A DNA stretch of 64,000 nt, taken from contig CAVXOE010000009.1 in assembly GCA_963763365.1 (NCBI GenBank), forward strand, positions 186,001 to 250,000. Reading direction: 5' to 3'. Both the position numbers and the translations under genes were made by a program. Within the stretch, counting starts at the first letter, position 1, and each line of letters opens with the position of its first letter. This DNA comes from VAZQ01 sp963763365 (lineage in GTDB: Bacteria > Pseudomonadota > Alphaproteobacteria > Rhizobiales > Xanthobacteraceae). The notes beneath the pieces were generated by a model that was not told the origin of the DNA, made no database searches, and saw only the letters and a list, made by a program, of their open reading frames with translations. Positions 19,026-27,979 of this stretch are shown in pieces.

Positions 19026-19448
19026 TCAGGGCCTCTCGCCCTCGATTGGCCCGACGCCGGCGGATCTCAATGCATCCTGAGCTTTCGTTGACCAGCGACT
19101 GCCAGGGAATTTGCGCGCCAGCACGCCTGCTGCGGTCCTTGCTTGCGAAACCATGCCGAGTGCCAAATATGTTTCGGTTTGGCGCGCCAAAGCCTCCTCG
19201 ACATGCTCAGACGTTGAAAACTGCGTCACGATGATCTTGAGGCGATATAGCGCGGCAGTGTAGTCGCCCCTGCTCACATAGAAGCGAGCGACGTCCATGT
19301 GCTTGCCGGCTTCTTGGATCGCACCGCTTTCGATTGCTGTGTCGGCGGTCCCACACTTGTCCTCGATCCGAACGACGCGCGCGTCTTGCTGCGCCCCGCC
19401 AGGGGGAGCCAGCGCCAGATATGCCGAGATCACTATGCGACCTATCAA
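19026..19448 (-). CDS. Short BamD-like TPR protein (outer-membrane assembly factor fragment)
   Basis: 140 residues from TTG 19448, preceded by ggaggagg. The region DVARFYVSRGDYTAALYRLK through HVEEALARQTETYLALG and ARKFPGSRWSTKAQ resembles the last TPR repeats of alphaproteobacterial BamD. The usual N-terminal half with lipobox Cys and first TPRs is absent; instead there is a short leader MIGRIVISAYLALAPPGGAQ, possibly a signal peptide, then about 25 unrelated residues. It ends early at GPIEGERP without the BamD C-terminal helix. Either a decayed bamD duplicate or a small secreted TPR protein. The true bamD is not in this window. Confidence 0.6.
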   Translation of the reverse strand: MIGRIVISAYLALAPPGGAQQDARVVRIEDKCGTADTAIESGAIQEAGKHMDVARFYVSRGDYTAALYRLKIIVTQFSTSEHVEEALARQTETYLALGMVSQARTAAGVLARKFPGSRWSTKAQDALRSAGVGPIEGERP

Positions 19449-19522
19449 CCGCCGCCTCCTCCAAGTTACGTGGGCCGAATCACACTCAACTCACAAGTGG
19501 ACCAGCGAGAGTCAGGATCGGA

Positions 19523-20410
19523 TCATCCCAACTTGCGCGACTCGCGCCAGAAGATGTAGAGGCCGGCCGCGATGATGATGCCGGCGCCGCATAACATGAT
19601 CGTATCGGGCACGTCGCCGAATACCACGTAGCCGAGCGTGATCGCCCACAGGATGAACGTGTACTGATACGGCGCGACCACGCTCGCGAGCGCAATCTTC
19701 AGCGAATAGTTGACGCAGGCGAGCGCGACCATCGAGATGACGCCGAAGGTCGTGAGCAGCAGGAAATCCGGCCACGACGGCGTGATCCATCCGAACGGCG
19801 CCAGCAGGATGCCGAAGATGAGCGTGCCGGTGATCTGCCCGGCCACGAGCACGGTGTTCGACGTCTGGTGCAAGAGCCGCGTCGCAACGATCAGGACGGA
19901 AAAGCAGAGGCTGCCGGTGAGCGCGATCAGCGCCGGGAGCGTGAAGCTCGCGGCCGAAGGCCGCAACGCGATGAGCACGCCGACGAAGCCTATGAGCACC
20001 GCCGTCCAGCGCCGCCAGCCTACCTTCTCGCCGAGAAACACGACCGACAGCGCCGTCACGTAGATCGGTCCCGCGAGATAAAAGGTTACGGTATCGGCGA
20101 GCGGCAGATACGATACCGCCCAGAAGAACATCGCGACTTCGAGTGTCGAGAGGATCACGCGCGCGATCTGCAGTCCCGGCCGTGGCGCGGCCGTGAAGGC
20201 GGTCAGCCCGGCCTGCCGGATGAACGGCACCAGCAGGAGCAGCGCCGCGATGCTGCGGATCAGCAGAAGCTCGCCGACCGAGTAGGTCGTCAGCAGCCAT
20301 TTGCCGAGCGCGTCGTTCATCGCGAACAGGCCAATACCGGCCAGCATGAAGCCGACGCCGGCGGCGGCACTGTTGGTGACATGCCGGGAGAACAGCGGCA
20401 GGGATGTCAT
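19523..20410 (-). CDS. EamA/DMT-superfamily permease
   Basis: 295 residues with ten predicted hydrophobic segments in two EamA repeats (about 18-145 and 155-285). The first repeat opens MLAGIGLFAMNDALGKWLLT, the second holds ALTGSLCFSVLIVATRLLHQ; EXP-like segments such as YLPLADTVTFYLAGPIYVT are typical of the RhaT/YdcZ-type drug/metabolite exporters. Substrate unknown. Encoded 54 bases after the C13 peptidase gene on the same strand. Confidence 0.92.
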   Translation of the reverse strand: MTSLPLFSRHVTNSAAAGVGFMLAGIGLFAMNDALGKWLLTTYSVGELLLIRSIAALLLLVPFIRQAGLTAFTAAPRPGLQIARVILSTLEVAMFFWAVSYLPLADTVTFYLAGPIYVTALSVVFLGEKVGWRRWTAVLIGFVGVLIALRPSAASFTLPALIALTGSLCFSVLIVATRLLHQTSNTVLVAGQITGTLIFGILLAPFGWITPSWPDFLLLTTFGVISMVALACVNYSLKIALASVVAPYQYTFILWAITLGYVVFGDVPDTIMLCGAGIIIAAGLYIFWRESRKLG

Positions 20411-20464
20411 TGCGAATGTCTACTGGACTTTGCCCGGCCGGTCGCGCCGGGTGGCTTGCGACGG

Positions 20465-21929
20465 CTACTGACTGCTGGCCTGCATCGCTTCGAGGACGGG
20501 CGCAAGCTTCTCGACCAGCGCGGACCCAAAATGACCCTGCGGGTTCGACGGGGTGACGCGGTCCATGCGCTCCCAGCCGGCGATCATCATGCGGGCGCGG
20601 GTGAACGCGAACTTGAGGTCGACGCCAGGCTGCAGTGCCTGATTGAACAGCGCGTCGCCGAAATAGGTCCAGTCGCGTCCGGGCGCGCAGCCGAACGAGG
20701 TGTTCTTGTCGTCGGCAGCGGTCAGCACGATGCTGTTGTCGTCGGCGAGCGGGTTCAAGAATACGCCGCCGTAACAGGCCGAAACGATCACCATGCGGTG
20801 CTTGATGCCTTCCTTGGCAAGGATCGCCGCCACCTCGTCCGGCGTGAGCACCGCTTGCCCGCCGCCCGGCAATTGCAATCCCACGCCATTGGTTGCGCCA
20901 TGCGAGGTCATGAGCAGCAGCAGAACGTCTTCCTCCTTGTCCATCACCTGCGCGACCGCGCCGACGGCGGCCGCGAAGTTCTCGCGATTGGCGATCGGCA
21001 GGCTCCCGTAGGTCTCCGGATAGTTGCTCAGGCGGACGGTGTGGTTCCGCAGCGGCAGGACGCGGCCGAGAGAGGCGAATGCGCCGTCGAGTTCCTTGAT
21101 GAAGACGTCCTGCTCGGCCCAGCCGGCAAGACCGATGGCGTAAACATCGGTGGTGCCCGGCTGCTGCGGCGCGAGCTGGTCGAGGGCCGTCTTGAGGAGC
21201 GCGGGCTGCGATTGTCCGGTGCGCGCCGCGCCCAGCTTGAGGCCCGGTCCCGCCGCGTCGTGCCGCTCCTCGCCGGCGCGGCCGCGGTCGGCTTCCGAAA
21301 GCTGCCGCGCGCGCATGTATTCCCACAGATTGGCGTTGCGTGGATCGAAGTTTGGCCCGGCAAAGACCGGTGAGTGCGGCAGCACGTTCTTGGCCACGAA
21401 CAGCGCCGCCCAGAGCGCCAGCACCTTGCCGGCCACCCGCAGCGGTCGCCTGCGTGTCGAAGCTGCGCAGGATCGCGAACGTGGCGCCGATCCAGGTCAC
21501 CGCCGGCATCAGGAACATCGCGGCCGGCACGCCGATGCTGCTCCAGAGCTCGTTCAGCGCAGGATATTTCGCGGCAATTTCATCGAGCGGAAGGTTGGAC
21601 TGGATCAGCGGGATCGCAAGCGGAGCCGTTCCCAACACGACCTCGGTCAGCACCGACAGGGCCGCCACGGCGGCCACCGCCGTCACTCGCCCGGGCTGCG
21701 GTACGAACAGCGCGGTGATGATGAGCGCGATCGCGATCCAGGCGACCAGCGCATTTAGTCCATAAGGATCGAACCCGGGCGCCGGAAGCGCGCCGGCGAG
21801 CTGCAGCGCGCAACGCACCGCCGCCAGCACCAAAATCCAGCCGATGAGGCTCGGGAGGCCGACGAGGCGCGGATCAGACGTGCGGCGCCAGATCGCCGCC
21901 CGCATTGCGATCTTGAGTGCCGACCACAC
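20465..21929 (-). pseudogene. Membrane-anchored C13 (legumain-like) peptidase, one frameshift
   Basis: GTG 21929 opens a frame with about four hydrophobic segments (IGWILVLAAVRCALQLAGAL, LVAWIAIALIITALFV, TAVAAVAALSVLTEVV, AAMFLMPAVTWIGATFAIL). An extra base near 21449 (gtcgcctgcg) then breaks it; removing it gives RSFDTQRPLRVAGKVLALWA, a fifth segment, and a soluble domain with ETYGSLPIANRENFAAAVGA, the catalytic-His motif LLMTSHGATNG and catalytic-Cys motif VIVSACYGGVF. Repaired length 487 residues. This matches the bacterial C13 peptidase family, relatives of legumain and the GPI transamidase subunit. The peptidase half alone stays open (20465-21436). Confidence 0.82.
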
Positions 21930-22059
21930 GTGAGCGCCCCCGTGTCCCGATGCCGTTGGCCGCCCGAGGCCAAGGCTCCCCGGCCAATGACCTACTCCGG
22001 CAACGCGTTATGATTATGGCAGCATTGCCGGATCGGTGGTCGATCGTTACCTAGGCCAC

Positions 22060-23094
22060 ATGAAGTTCCTCGACGAGGCCAAGGTCTACATCCGCTCCGG
22101 CGACGGCGGAAACGGCTGCGTGTCGTTCCGGCGCGAGAAGTTCATCGAGTTCGGCGGACCGAATGGCGGCGACGGCGGCCGCGGCGGCGACGTGGTGGTG
22201 GAGGCCGTCAACGGCCTCAACACGCTGATCGATTACCGCTACCAGCAGCATTTCAAGGCGAAGCGCGGTGGTAACGGCATGGGCAAGGACCGCCATGGCG
22301 CCAACGGCGACGACATGCTGATGAAGGTGCCGGCCGGCACGCAGATATACGAGGAGGACGGCGAGACCCTGCTCGCGGACCTCACCAAAGTGGGCGAGCG
22401 CGCCATCCTATCGAAGGGCGGCAACGGCGGCTTCGGCAACGCGCACTTCAAGACCTCGACCAACCGTGCGCCGCGTCACGCCAATCCGGGCCAGGAGGGC
22501 GAGGAGCGCACCATCCGGCTGCGCCTCAAGCTGATCGCCGATGCCGGCATCGTCGGCCTGCCCAACGCCGGTAAGTCCACCTTTCTCGCCGCCGTCAGCG
22601 CCGCCAAGCCGAAGATCGCCGACTATCCGTTCACCACGCTGCATCCGCAGTTGGGCGTGGTCGATGTCGGCGGCCGCGAATTCGTGCTGGCCGACATCCC
22701 CGGGCTGATCGAAGGCGCGCACGAAGGCGTCGGCCTCGGCGACCGCTTCCTCGGGCATGTCGAGCGCTGCCGCGTGCTGCTGCATCTCATCGACGGCACC
22801 GGCGAACACGCCGGCGAGGCCTACAAGACCGTGCGCGCAGAACTTGCCGCCTATGGCGAGGGGCTCGCCGACAAGCCCGAGATCGTCGCGCTCAACAAGG
22901 CGGACGCGCTGACGCCAGAAGAATTGAAGCAGCAAGTGTCGCGCCTCAAGCGCGCCGCCAAGCGCACGCCCCTGGTGGTCTCGGCCGCGACCGGTAAGGG
23001 CGTGCCGGAGGTTCTGCGTGCGCTGCTCGGCGTGATCGACGGCGCGCGCGCGACCGACGGGCAGCCCGCGGCCGAACCCGCCTGGCAGGCGTAG
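22060..23094 (+). CDS. obgE: Ribosome-associated GTPase Obg/CgtA
   Basis: 344 residues from ATG 22060 (MKFLDEAKVYIRSGDGGNGC). Obg fold at 1-158 with the Gly-rich PNGGDGGRGGDVVVE, then the G domain: GLPNAGKSTFLAAVSAAKPK (about 166-185), switch II DIPGLIEGAHEGVGLG, NKADAL. The variable C-terminal OCT domain is reduced to a short tail. Works in 50S assembly and stress signalling. Normally followed by proB; here a 3.2-kb accessory stretch separates them. Confidence 0.97.
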   Translation: MKFLDEAKVYIRSGDGGNGCVSFRREKFIEFGGPNGGDGGRGGDVVVEAVNGLNTLIDYRYQQHFKAKRGGNGMGKDRHGANGDDMLMKVPAGTQIYEEDGETLLADLTKVGERAILSKGGNGGFGNAHFKTSTNRAPRHANPGQEGEERTIRLRLKLIADAGIVGLPNAGKSTFLAAVSAAKPKIADYPFTTLHPQLGVVDVGGREFVLADIPGLIEGAHEGVGLGDRFLGHVERCRVLLHLIDGTGEHAGEAYKTVRAELAAYGEGLADKPEIVALNKADALTPEELKQQVSRLKRAAKRTPLVVSAATGKGVPEVLRALLGVIDGARATDGQPAAEPAWQA

Positions 23095-23117
23095 TTGCGC
23101 CGAAGATTGCGCGCCCG

Positions 23118-23760
23118 TCAGGCTGCTGGTTCCTGCTGCCTGAACTTGCGGACTGCGAGAATAGCGTAATAGACCGCCAATCCCATCGCGATGATCAAGG
23201 TGAAGACGGACAAGCCGGACTGAATGTCGCTGAAGAGCGGATGCCGGCCATTCCGGATGACGAGATTGAACACCTGGAGGAGGGCGATGCCCGTCCAAAC
23301 GGCGCCCAGGATCAGCGATTTCCGCAACGAAATGGCCTTGGTCATCGCTTGGCGCAGTTCGCTCGGCGTGATTTGTTCCTCCGTGAGCGGCGCGCCGGCA
23401 AGAATCGGCTGCATGCGACGTAGATTGCGCTGAAGCGCGACGACGAGCGCGCCGATGATCGGCGCAATGATCAAGACGGTCATCACGAGGACGTCGATCG
23501 CGGTCGGATCGTCGTGCGGCGATACGGCCCAACAAATGGTTGCGGCCGCGACCGTCCACAGCTAGGATCGCCGCGGTGATCAGCACAATCCGCAGAACCG
23601 GGCGGCGCGGTACGACGATCGCGAGTAGCTCCTCCTTTTGCGCGGCGGTGACGAGGTAGCGGCTCTTGCGGCCGAAGACCCACGGGTTCGGTGCCTGGAA
23701 GACGAAGCGGTCTCCGACCGGCTTGAACAGGACGGCTTGAATCTCGGCGGCGTCTGACAT
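23118..23760 (-). pseudogene. Hypothetical three-span membrane protein, one frameshift
   Basis: ATG 23760 opens MSDAAEIQAVLFKPVGDRFV and FGRKSRYLVTAAQKEELLAI, a YcxB-like cytosolic start, then a helix RIVLITAAILAV. An extra base at 23552/23553 (gaccgtcc) breaks the frame; without it the protein continues VAAATICWAVSPHDDPTAI and LVMTVLIIAPIIGALVVALQ, then a helix with LILGAVWTGIALLQVFNL and a last helix VFTLIIAMGLAVYYAILAV. Repaired length 213 residues. Family not recognised. Confidence 0.7.
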
Positions 23761-23933
23761 GGCTCTCTCCCGTGCGGCGCCAACACCGAGCTGGCGGCGG
23801 CAGCAAGGTCGCATGCGCGGGACGGCGGCTCTGTGATTGCCGTCACAATTTGCAGGATACCATTCGGCGCACGTTGCGCCATTGATGCTACAATGATCGC
23901 ACGTCGGCTGAAACGTCACGAATGCGAGTAGAC

Positions 23934-24911
23934 TTAATCCGGCTTGGCGCCGGAAAATTTCACCACCTTGCCCCACTTCTCGGTCTCATCGGCGAGCAGC
24001 TTGCCCCACTCGGCCGCCGAGCCCGGCAGCAGCGAGGCGCCGAGCTCTGCGAACCGCGCCTGAGCTTTCGGATCGGCGAGGACTTCGTTCATGGCCTTGT
24101 TGAGCTTGTCGACGAGGTCGGCGGGCGTGCCCTTGGGTACGCCGAGCCCATACCAAGCACTCGCCTCGTAGCCCGGCAGGAATTCCGCGACCGTCGGCAG
24201 GTTCGGCAGGACTTGCGATGGCTCGCTGCCGGTCACCGCCAGCCCGCGCAGCCGCCCGGATTTGACGTGCTCGGCGGAGGTCGGGATGTTGTCGAACATC
24301 ACGTGCACCTGTCCGGCGATCAGGTCCGTCAGCGCGGGCGCGCCGCCGCGGTAGGGCACGTGCACCATGTTGATGCCGGTCATCATCTTGAACAGCTCGC
24401 CCGACATATGGATCGTCGAGCCGTTGCCGGACGACGCCATGTTGAGCTTGCCGGGATTGGCCTTGGCGTAGGCGATCAACTCGGGGATCGTCTTGATCGG
24501 AAGCTGCGGGTTCACCACCACGACGTTGGGAAAGCGGATGATGCCGGCGACCGGATCGATGTCGCGCAGGAAGTTGAAATTGAGCTTGTCGTAGAGCGTG
24601 GCGTTGATGGCGTTGGCCGGCGCGACGAGCAGGAGCGTGTAGCCGTCGGCCGGCGCGCGCACGACCGCCTCGGTGGCGAGATTGGTGGCGGCGCCGGGAC
24701 GGCTCTCGATCACCACCGGCTGGCCGAGCTTTTCAGATAGCCACTGGCCGGTCAGCCGCGCGGTGATGTCGGCCGAGCCGCCCGGCGGATAGCCGATGAT
24801 CATCCGCAGCGGCCGCGACGGGTAGGCCTGCGCCCGAGCCGCCCGCGAAACGGCGGGCAACGCGGCGGACGCCGCCGCGAGACGCAGAAAAGTGCGGCGG
24901 GGCAGGGTCAT
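23934..24911 (-). CDS. TctC/Bug-family periplasmic substrate-binding protein
   Basis: 325 residues. Tat-like signal peptide MTLPRRTFLRLAAASAAL cut near ARAQAYPSRP, then the family pattern LRMIIGYPPGGSADITARL, VVIESRPGAATNLATEAV, ADGYTLLLVA and INMVHVPYRGGAPALTDLIA. Binds carboxylate-type ligands for tripartite tricarboxylate transporters. No membrane subunits (TctA, TctB) are encoded nearby, so it is an orphan receptor. Ligand unknown. Confidence 0.93.
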   Translation of the reverse strand: MTLPRRTFLRLAAASAALPAVSRAARAQAYPSRPLRMIIGYPPGGSADITARLTGQWLSEKLGQPVVIESRPGAATNLATEAVVRAPADGYTLLLVAPANAINATLYDKLNFNFLRDIDPVAGIIRFPNVVVVNPQLPIKTIPELIAYAKANPGKLNMASSGNGSTIHMSGELFKMMTGINMVHVPYRGGAPALTDLIAGQVHVMFDNIPTSAEHVKSGRLRGLAVTGSEPSQVLPNLPTVAEFLPGYEASAWYGLGVPKGTPADLVDKLNKAMNEVLADPKAQARFAELGASLLPGSAAEWGKLLADETEKWGKVVKFSGAKPD

Positions 24912-24982
24912 GGCGTTCCTCTCCGGTCTTGCGGGCTTTGAGGTCAGGCTACCGCAGCCGGAGGTCGTATTAAAGCGACGCC

Positions 24983-25231
24983 TTAGTCGCAGCGCGACAT
25001 CGTGCAGCCGTAGGTGAAGGAGCCCATGCCGGTGCCCTCATAGGGGCGGGGGCGCACATACCCTTCGTACGGCCGGGGCTGCCGGTTCGATTCGGCGCGC
25101 GGCCGCACGACATAAGTGCGTCCGGACCGGTCGGTGCATTTGTAGACGCCGTTCGACCAGAAGCACGCCGCCGCGGCGGGCGCGATCGACAGGGTGAGAA
25201 AGAGCGCGGACAGCGTTGCAAGATGCTTCAT
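24983..25231 (-). CDS. Small secreted protein, cysteine-containing
   Basis: 82 residues. Signal peptide MKHLATLSALFLTLSIAPAA cut near AAACF, leaving about 60 residues with four Cys (ACFWSNGVYKCTDRSG, YGCTMSRCD) that could form two disulfides. The middle has a short duplication, RPYEGYVRPRPYEG. No function recognised. Confidence 0.65.
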   Translation of the reverse strand: MKHLATLSALFLTLSIAPAAAACFWSNGVYKCTDRSGRTYVVRPRAESNRQPRPYEGYVRPRPYEGTGMGSFTYGCTMSRCD

Positions 25232-25530
25232 CGATTACCTCCCGAATTAATTCGATGTTGTCTTATGTGTGGTATCTCCACATTCCCGCCGCCGGTTTCA
25301 AGGGAGGCATCGGCAGGTTTGGGGGCGCCCGCGACGAGCGGTTGTCCCTGGGATGGGGTTCCGGAAGAAATTCCGGCTCCATTAAGCAAAAAAAGTCCGA
25401 GGTTGGGTCGAACCATTTCGGCCCGTCGCGCGACCAATTTTTTGGCTCCGGCTTGATCTCGCCCGATCTTGCGGTTTCCTCCGCATTTGCGGGTGGGGAA
25501 TGGGCGAGTGTGTGTAGAGGTAGGATTTTC
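25232..25530. other. Intergenic region between two divergent genes
   Basis: 299 bases. An open frame passes through it into the gene starting at 25531, but its composition is unlike coding sequence and it has no family features. The part next to 25231 (aattaattcgatgttgtctt) is AT-rich and probably holds the minus-strand promoter. No repeat or RNA was identified. Confidence 0.4.
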
Positions 25531-26172
25531 ATGGCCTTTTCCCGTAGCTTGAGTGCGCACAGATACCGCCGATCCTCGACCTTCGGCCGCCGGTTGGGCG
25601 CCGTGGTTGCCTTCGCGATCGGTGGCGTCATTGCCTGCGCCAGCGGGATCCTGCTGTTCGATCCCGAGGCTCCAAGCGCTCTCGCGCTCGCTACGCAGAA
25701 CGTCCCACCCGTTGCCCCGGTCGTCGTTGCCGCGGCGCCGCCCGTGGAGAAAACGCAGCCCGTAGAGAAAACGCTGCCCGTGGAAAAAGTGGCTGTTCCG
25801 GCGGTTCCCGAACCGCTGGTGACGCCGACGGTCGTGAAGGTTGAGCGGATTAAGCCTGCCGTCGTCAACGCGGCCGTCGAAACGCCGGCCGCGACGGAAT
25901 CTCGGCCACGACAGACCGCCGCCCGCGCGGTCGAACCGACCCCGGCAGACCCCTCCCCCGGTCCCCGTACGGCCCCCGTTGCTTTGCAGCAGTCAGCGAC
26001 CGAGCAGACCGCTGAGGCTCCCGCCGTGGCCCCTGCGCCGGTCGTGGCGCCGCCGCCTGCCAAGCCGCGCAAGACCGCGCGTGCCCAGAGCAACCGCCAT
26101 TACGAGAGTTCGTATCGCTCGCGTGACCACTACCGCCGGCAGCAGAGCTTCTTCCCGTTCTTCTTCCGCTAG
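25531..26172 (+). CDS. Membrane-anchored Pro/Ala-rich protein with PVEK repeats
   Basis: 213 residues from ATG 25531, preceded by agaggtagga. One membrane segment (LGAVVAFAIGGVIACASGIL, about 24-43) follows a basic N-terminus, so the rest is periplasmic. Residues 60-160 are rich in Pro, Ala and Val and contain three tandem PVEKT-like units (PVEKTQPVEKTLPVEK). The C-terminus is basic and aromatic (YESSYRSRDHYRRQQSFFPF). The layout recalls TonB-like spacers but no TonB domain is present. Not recognised. Confidence 0.65.
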   Translation: MAFSRSLSAHRYRRSSTFGRRLGAVVAFAIGGVIACASGILLFDPEAPSALALATQNVPPVAPVVVAAAPPVEKTQPVEKTLPVEKVAVPAVPEPLVTPTVVKVERIKPAVVNAAVETPAATESRPRQTAARAVEPTPADPSPGPRTAPVALQQSATEQTAEAPAVAPAPVVAPPPAKPRKTARAQSNRHYESSYRSRDHYRRQQSFFPFFFR

Positions 26173-26336
26173 CCCCTGGATAGGTGGTAGCCGCGCGCTG
26201 CCGCGCAGCGCGCGCTGCACGATTGCCCGCGCCGTCTTCGCAAAAGCTCCGGTCGCGCTGCCGCCTGCGTGCTTGCGTGGGACGGAATGAAGCGAGTATT
26301 CGATCCCATCCGATCGAGGCTCGCTTCCAGGGTCAT

Positions 26337-27467
26337 ATGTCCCGTTCACTGCCCGCACTCACCGATTTCCGCCGGATCGTCGTCAAGGTCGGCTCCTCGC
26401 TGCTGGTCGACCGCGAAGGCGGACGGCTGTTCGACGCGTGGCTGACCTCGCTGGTCGAAGATATCGCCAAGCTTCACGCCGAAGGCCGTGACGTCCTGGT
26501 GGTCTCATCCGGTGCCATCGCGTTCGGCCGCGCGGTGCTCAAGCTGCCGGGAGGTCCGCTCAAGCTCGAGGATTCGCAGGCCGCAGCCGCGGTCGGCCAG
26601 ATCGCGCTCGCGCGCACCTGGTCGGAGGTGCTCGGCCGCCACGGCATCACGGCCGGGCAGGTGCTGGTCACATTGCAGGACACCGAGGAGCGGCGGCGCT
26701 ATCTCAACGCGCGCTCGACCATCGAGAAGCTGCTCGAATGGCGCGCGGTGCCGGTGATCAACGAGAACGACACGGTCGCCACCAACGAAATCCGCTACGG
26801 CGACAACGACCGGCTCGCCGCGCGGGTCGCCACCATGGCGAGCGCCGATCTGCTGGTGCTGCTCTCCGATGTGGACGGGCTCTACGATGCGCCGCCGGGC
26901 GCCGGTAGCGCTGCCAAGCTCGTGCCGGTGATCGAGCGCATCACGCCGGCCATCGAGGCGATGGCGGGCGCCGCCGGCTCGGAACTCTCGCGCGGCGGCA
27001 TGCTGACCAAGATCGAGGCCGGCAAGATCGCCACGACCGGCGGCACCCATATGGTGATCGCCTCGGGCCGCGTGCCGCATCCGCTCAAGGCCATCGCCGA
27101 CGGCGGACGCTGCAGTTGGTTCCTCACGCCCGCAAACCCGGTGACCGCGCGCAAGAAATGGATCGGCGGCACGCTCGAACCGAAGGGCACGCTCACCATC
27201 GACGCGGGCGCGGTGGCGGCCCTGCGCAACGGGCGAAGCCTTCTGCCGGCGGGCGTCATCCGCATCGACGGCGCCTTCGCGCGCGGCGATGCCGTCGTCA
27301 TCCGCGGGCCGGACGGCGCCGAGGTGGGCCGCGGGCTCGTCGCCTACGACGCCGAGGAGGCGGAGCGGATCAAGGGCCGCTCCTCCGCCGACATTCTCTC
27401 GATTCTGGGTTTCAGCGGCCGTACCGAGATGGTGCACCGCGACCATCTGGTCATCGGCCGCGCGTGA
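26337..27467 (+). CDS. proB: Glutamate 5-kinase
   Basis: 376 residues from ATG 26337. First step of proline synthesis. Visible: RRIVVKVGSSLLVDREGG and VVSSGAIAFG of the amino-acid kinase fold, VINENDTVATNEIRYGDNDR, SDVDGLYDAPP, and GTHMVIASGR; a C-terminal PUA domain (about 285-370) with GTLTIDAGAVAALRNGRSLL. The expected partner proA does not follow, and obgE, usually just upstream, is 3.2 kb away. Confidence 0.97.
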   Translation: MSRSLPALTDFRRIVVKVGSSLLVDREGGRLFDAWLTSLVEDIAKLHAEGRDVLVVSSGAIAFGRAVLKLPGGPLKLEDSQAAAAVGQIALARTWSEVLGRHGITAGQVLVTLQDTEERRRYLNARSTIEKLLEWRAVPVINENDTVATNEIRYGDNDRLAARVATMASADLLVLLSDVDGLYDAPPGAGSAAKLVPVIERITPAIEAMAGAAGSELSRGGMLTKIEAGKIATTGGTHMVIASGRVPHPLKAIADGGRCSWFLTPANPVTARKKWIGGTLEPKGTLTIDAGAVAALRNGRSLLPAGVIRIDGAFARGDAVVIRGPDGAEVGRGLVAYDAEEAERIKGRSSADILSILGFSGRTEMVHRDHLVIGRA

Positions 27468-27603
27468 AAACCGGAGACCCCGGCTCCCACTTGGGGGCCA
27501 GGGTCCCGTTCACCGGATGGCTGAGGGGCTGGGGGGCTGGGGCACACCATCCGGCGTTGTCGGGACAACGCGCGGGGCAAGGCCTCGTTCCGGCCCGGTC
27601 CGG

Positions 27604-27816
27604 CTATTTTCGGCCGGCTGCTCTCCGGCCGGCGCGGCCACGGCTGTGGCGCGTGCGCGCGGCCTGATCGGCCGGCAGGCGGACCCGCCGTCCGTCCGGA
27701 AACTCCAGATATCGCAACGAGATACGCAGATCGCCGTCGCCCTCGCGGCGGCCCTCGATCACGTAGCGGGTGCCGACGGGAAACCGGCTGGGAAGACGCT
27801 CGACTTGGGAACTCAT
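27604..27816 (-). CDS. Small conserved hypothetical protein
   Basis: 70 residues from ATG 27816 (MSSQVERLPSRFPVGTRYVI). A compact domain follows: EGRREGDGDLRISLRYLEFP and DGRRVRLPADQ, then an Arg-rich tail. I recall similar short proteins in Bradyrhizobium relatives; no function is known. The open frame extends upstream to 28044, but that part is Arg/Ser-rich and probably non-coding. Confidence 0.65.
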   Translation of the reverse strand: MSSQVERLPSRFPVGTRYVIEGRREGDGDLRISLRYLEFPDGRRVRLPADQAARTRHSRGRAGRRAAGRK

Positions 27817-27979
27817 GCAGAACCTCCGGGGTACACGGTACCCCCCACGCGACAAGTAAGAGCAGCCCGTCGCGACAGTTCCATGGCAGTGCGTAAAACC
27901 GTCCGGAGTCCTGTGGATCGCTGTGGAGAAGGCCTGAGACGTCCGGATTCGCGCGCGATTCGCGAAGCGACTTCGCGCC

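Noticed and set aside
19512..21929. 805-codon minus-strand frame
   Set aside because: Only the first ~160 codons are the true membrane part of the C13 peptidase gene. Beyond 21449 the frame leaves the protein and runs through the peptidase and DMT genes in the wrong phase.
22408..23976. 522-codon minus-strand frame spanning obgE and the start of a membrane gene
   Set aside because: Its part over obgE is the antisense shadow of a certain gene. Only the segment after 23760 is real, as the first half of the frameshifted membrane protein.
25216..25530. 105-codon N-terminal extension of the PVEK-repeat protein
   Set aside because: It has no family features, and a ribosome-binding site precedes the ATG at 25531, which begins a clean basic-plus-helix N-terminus.
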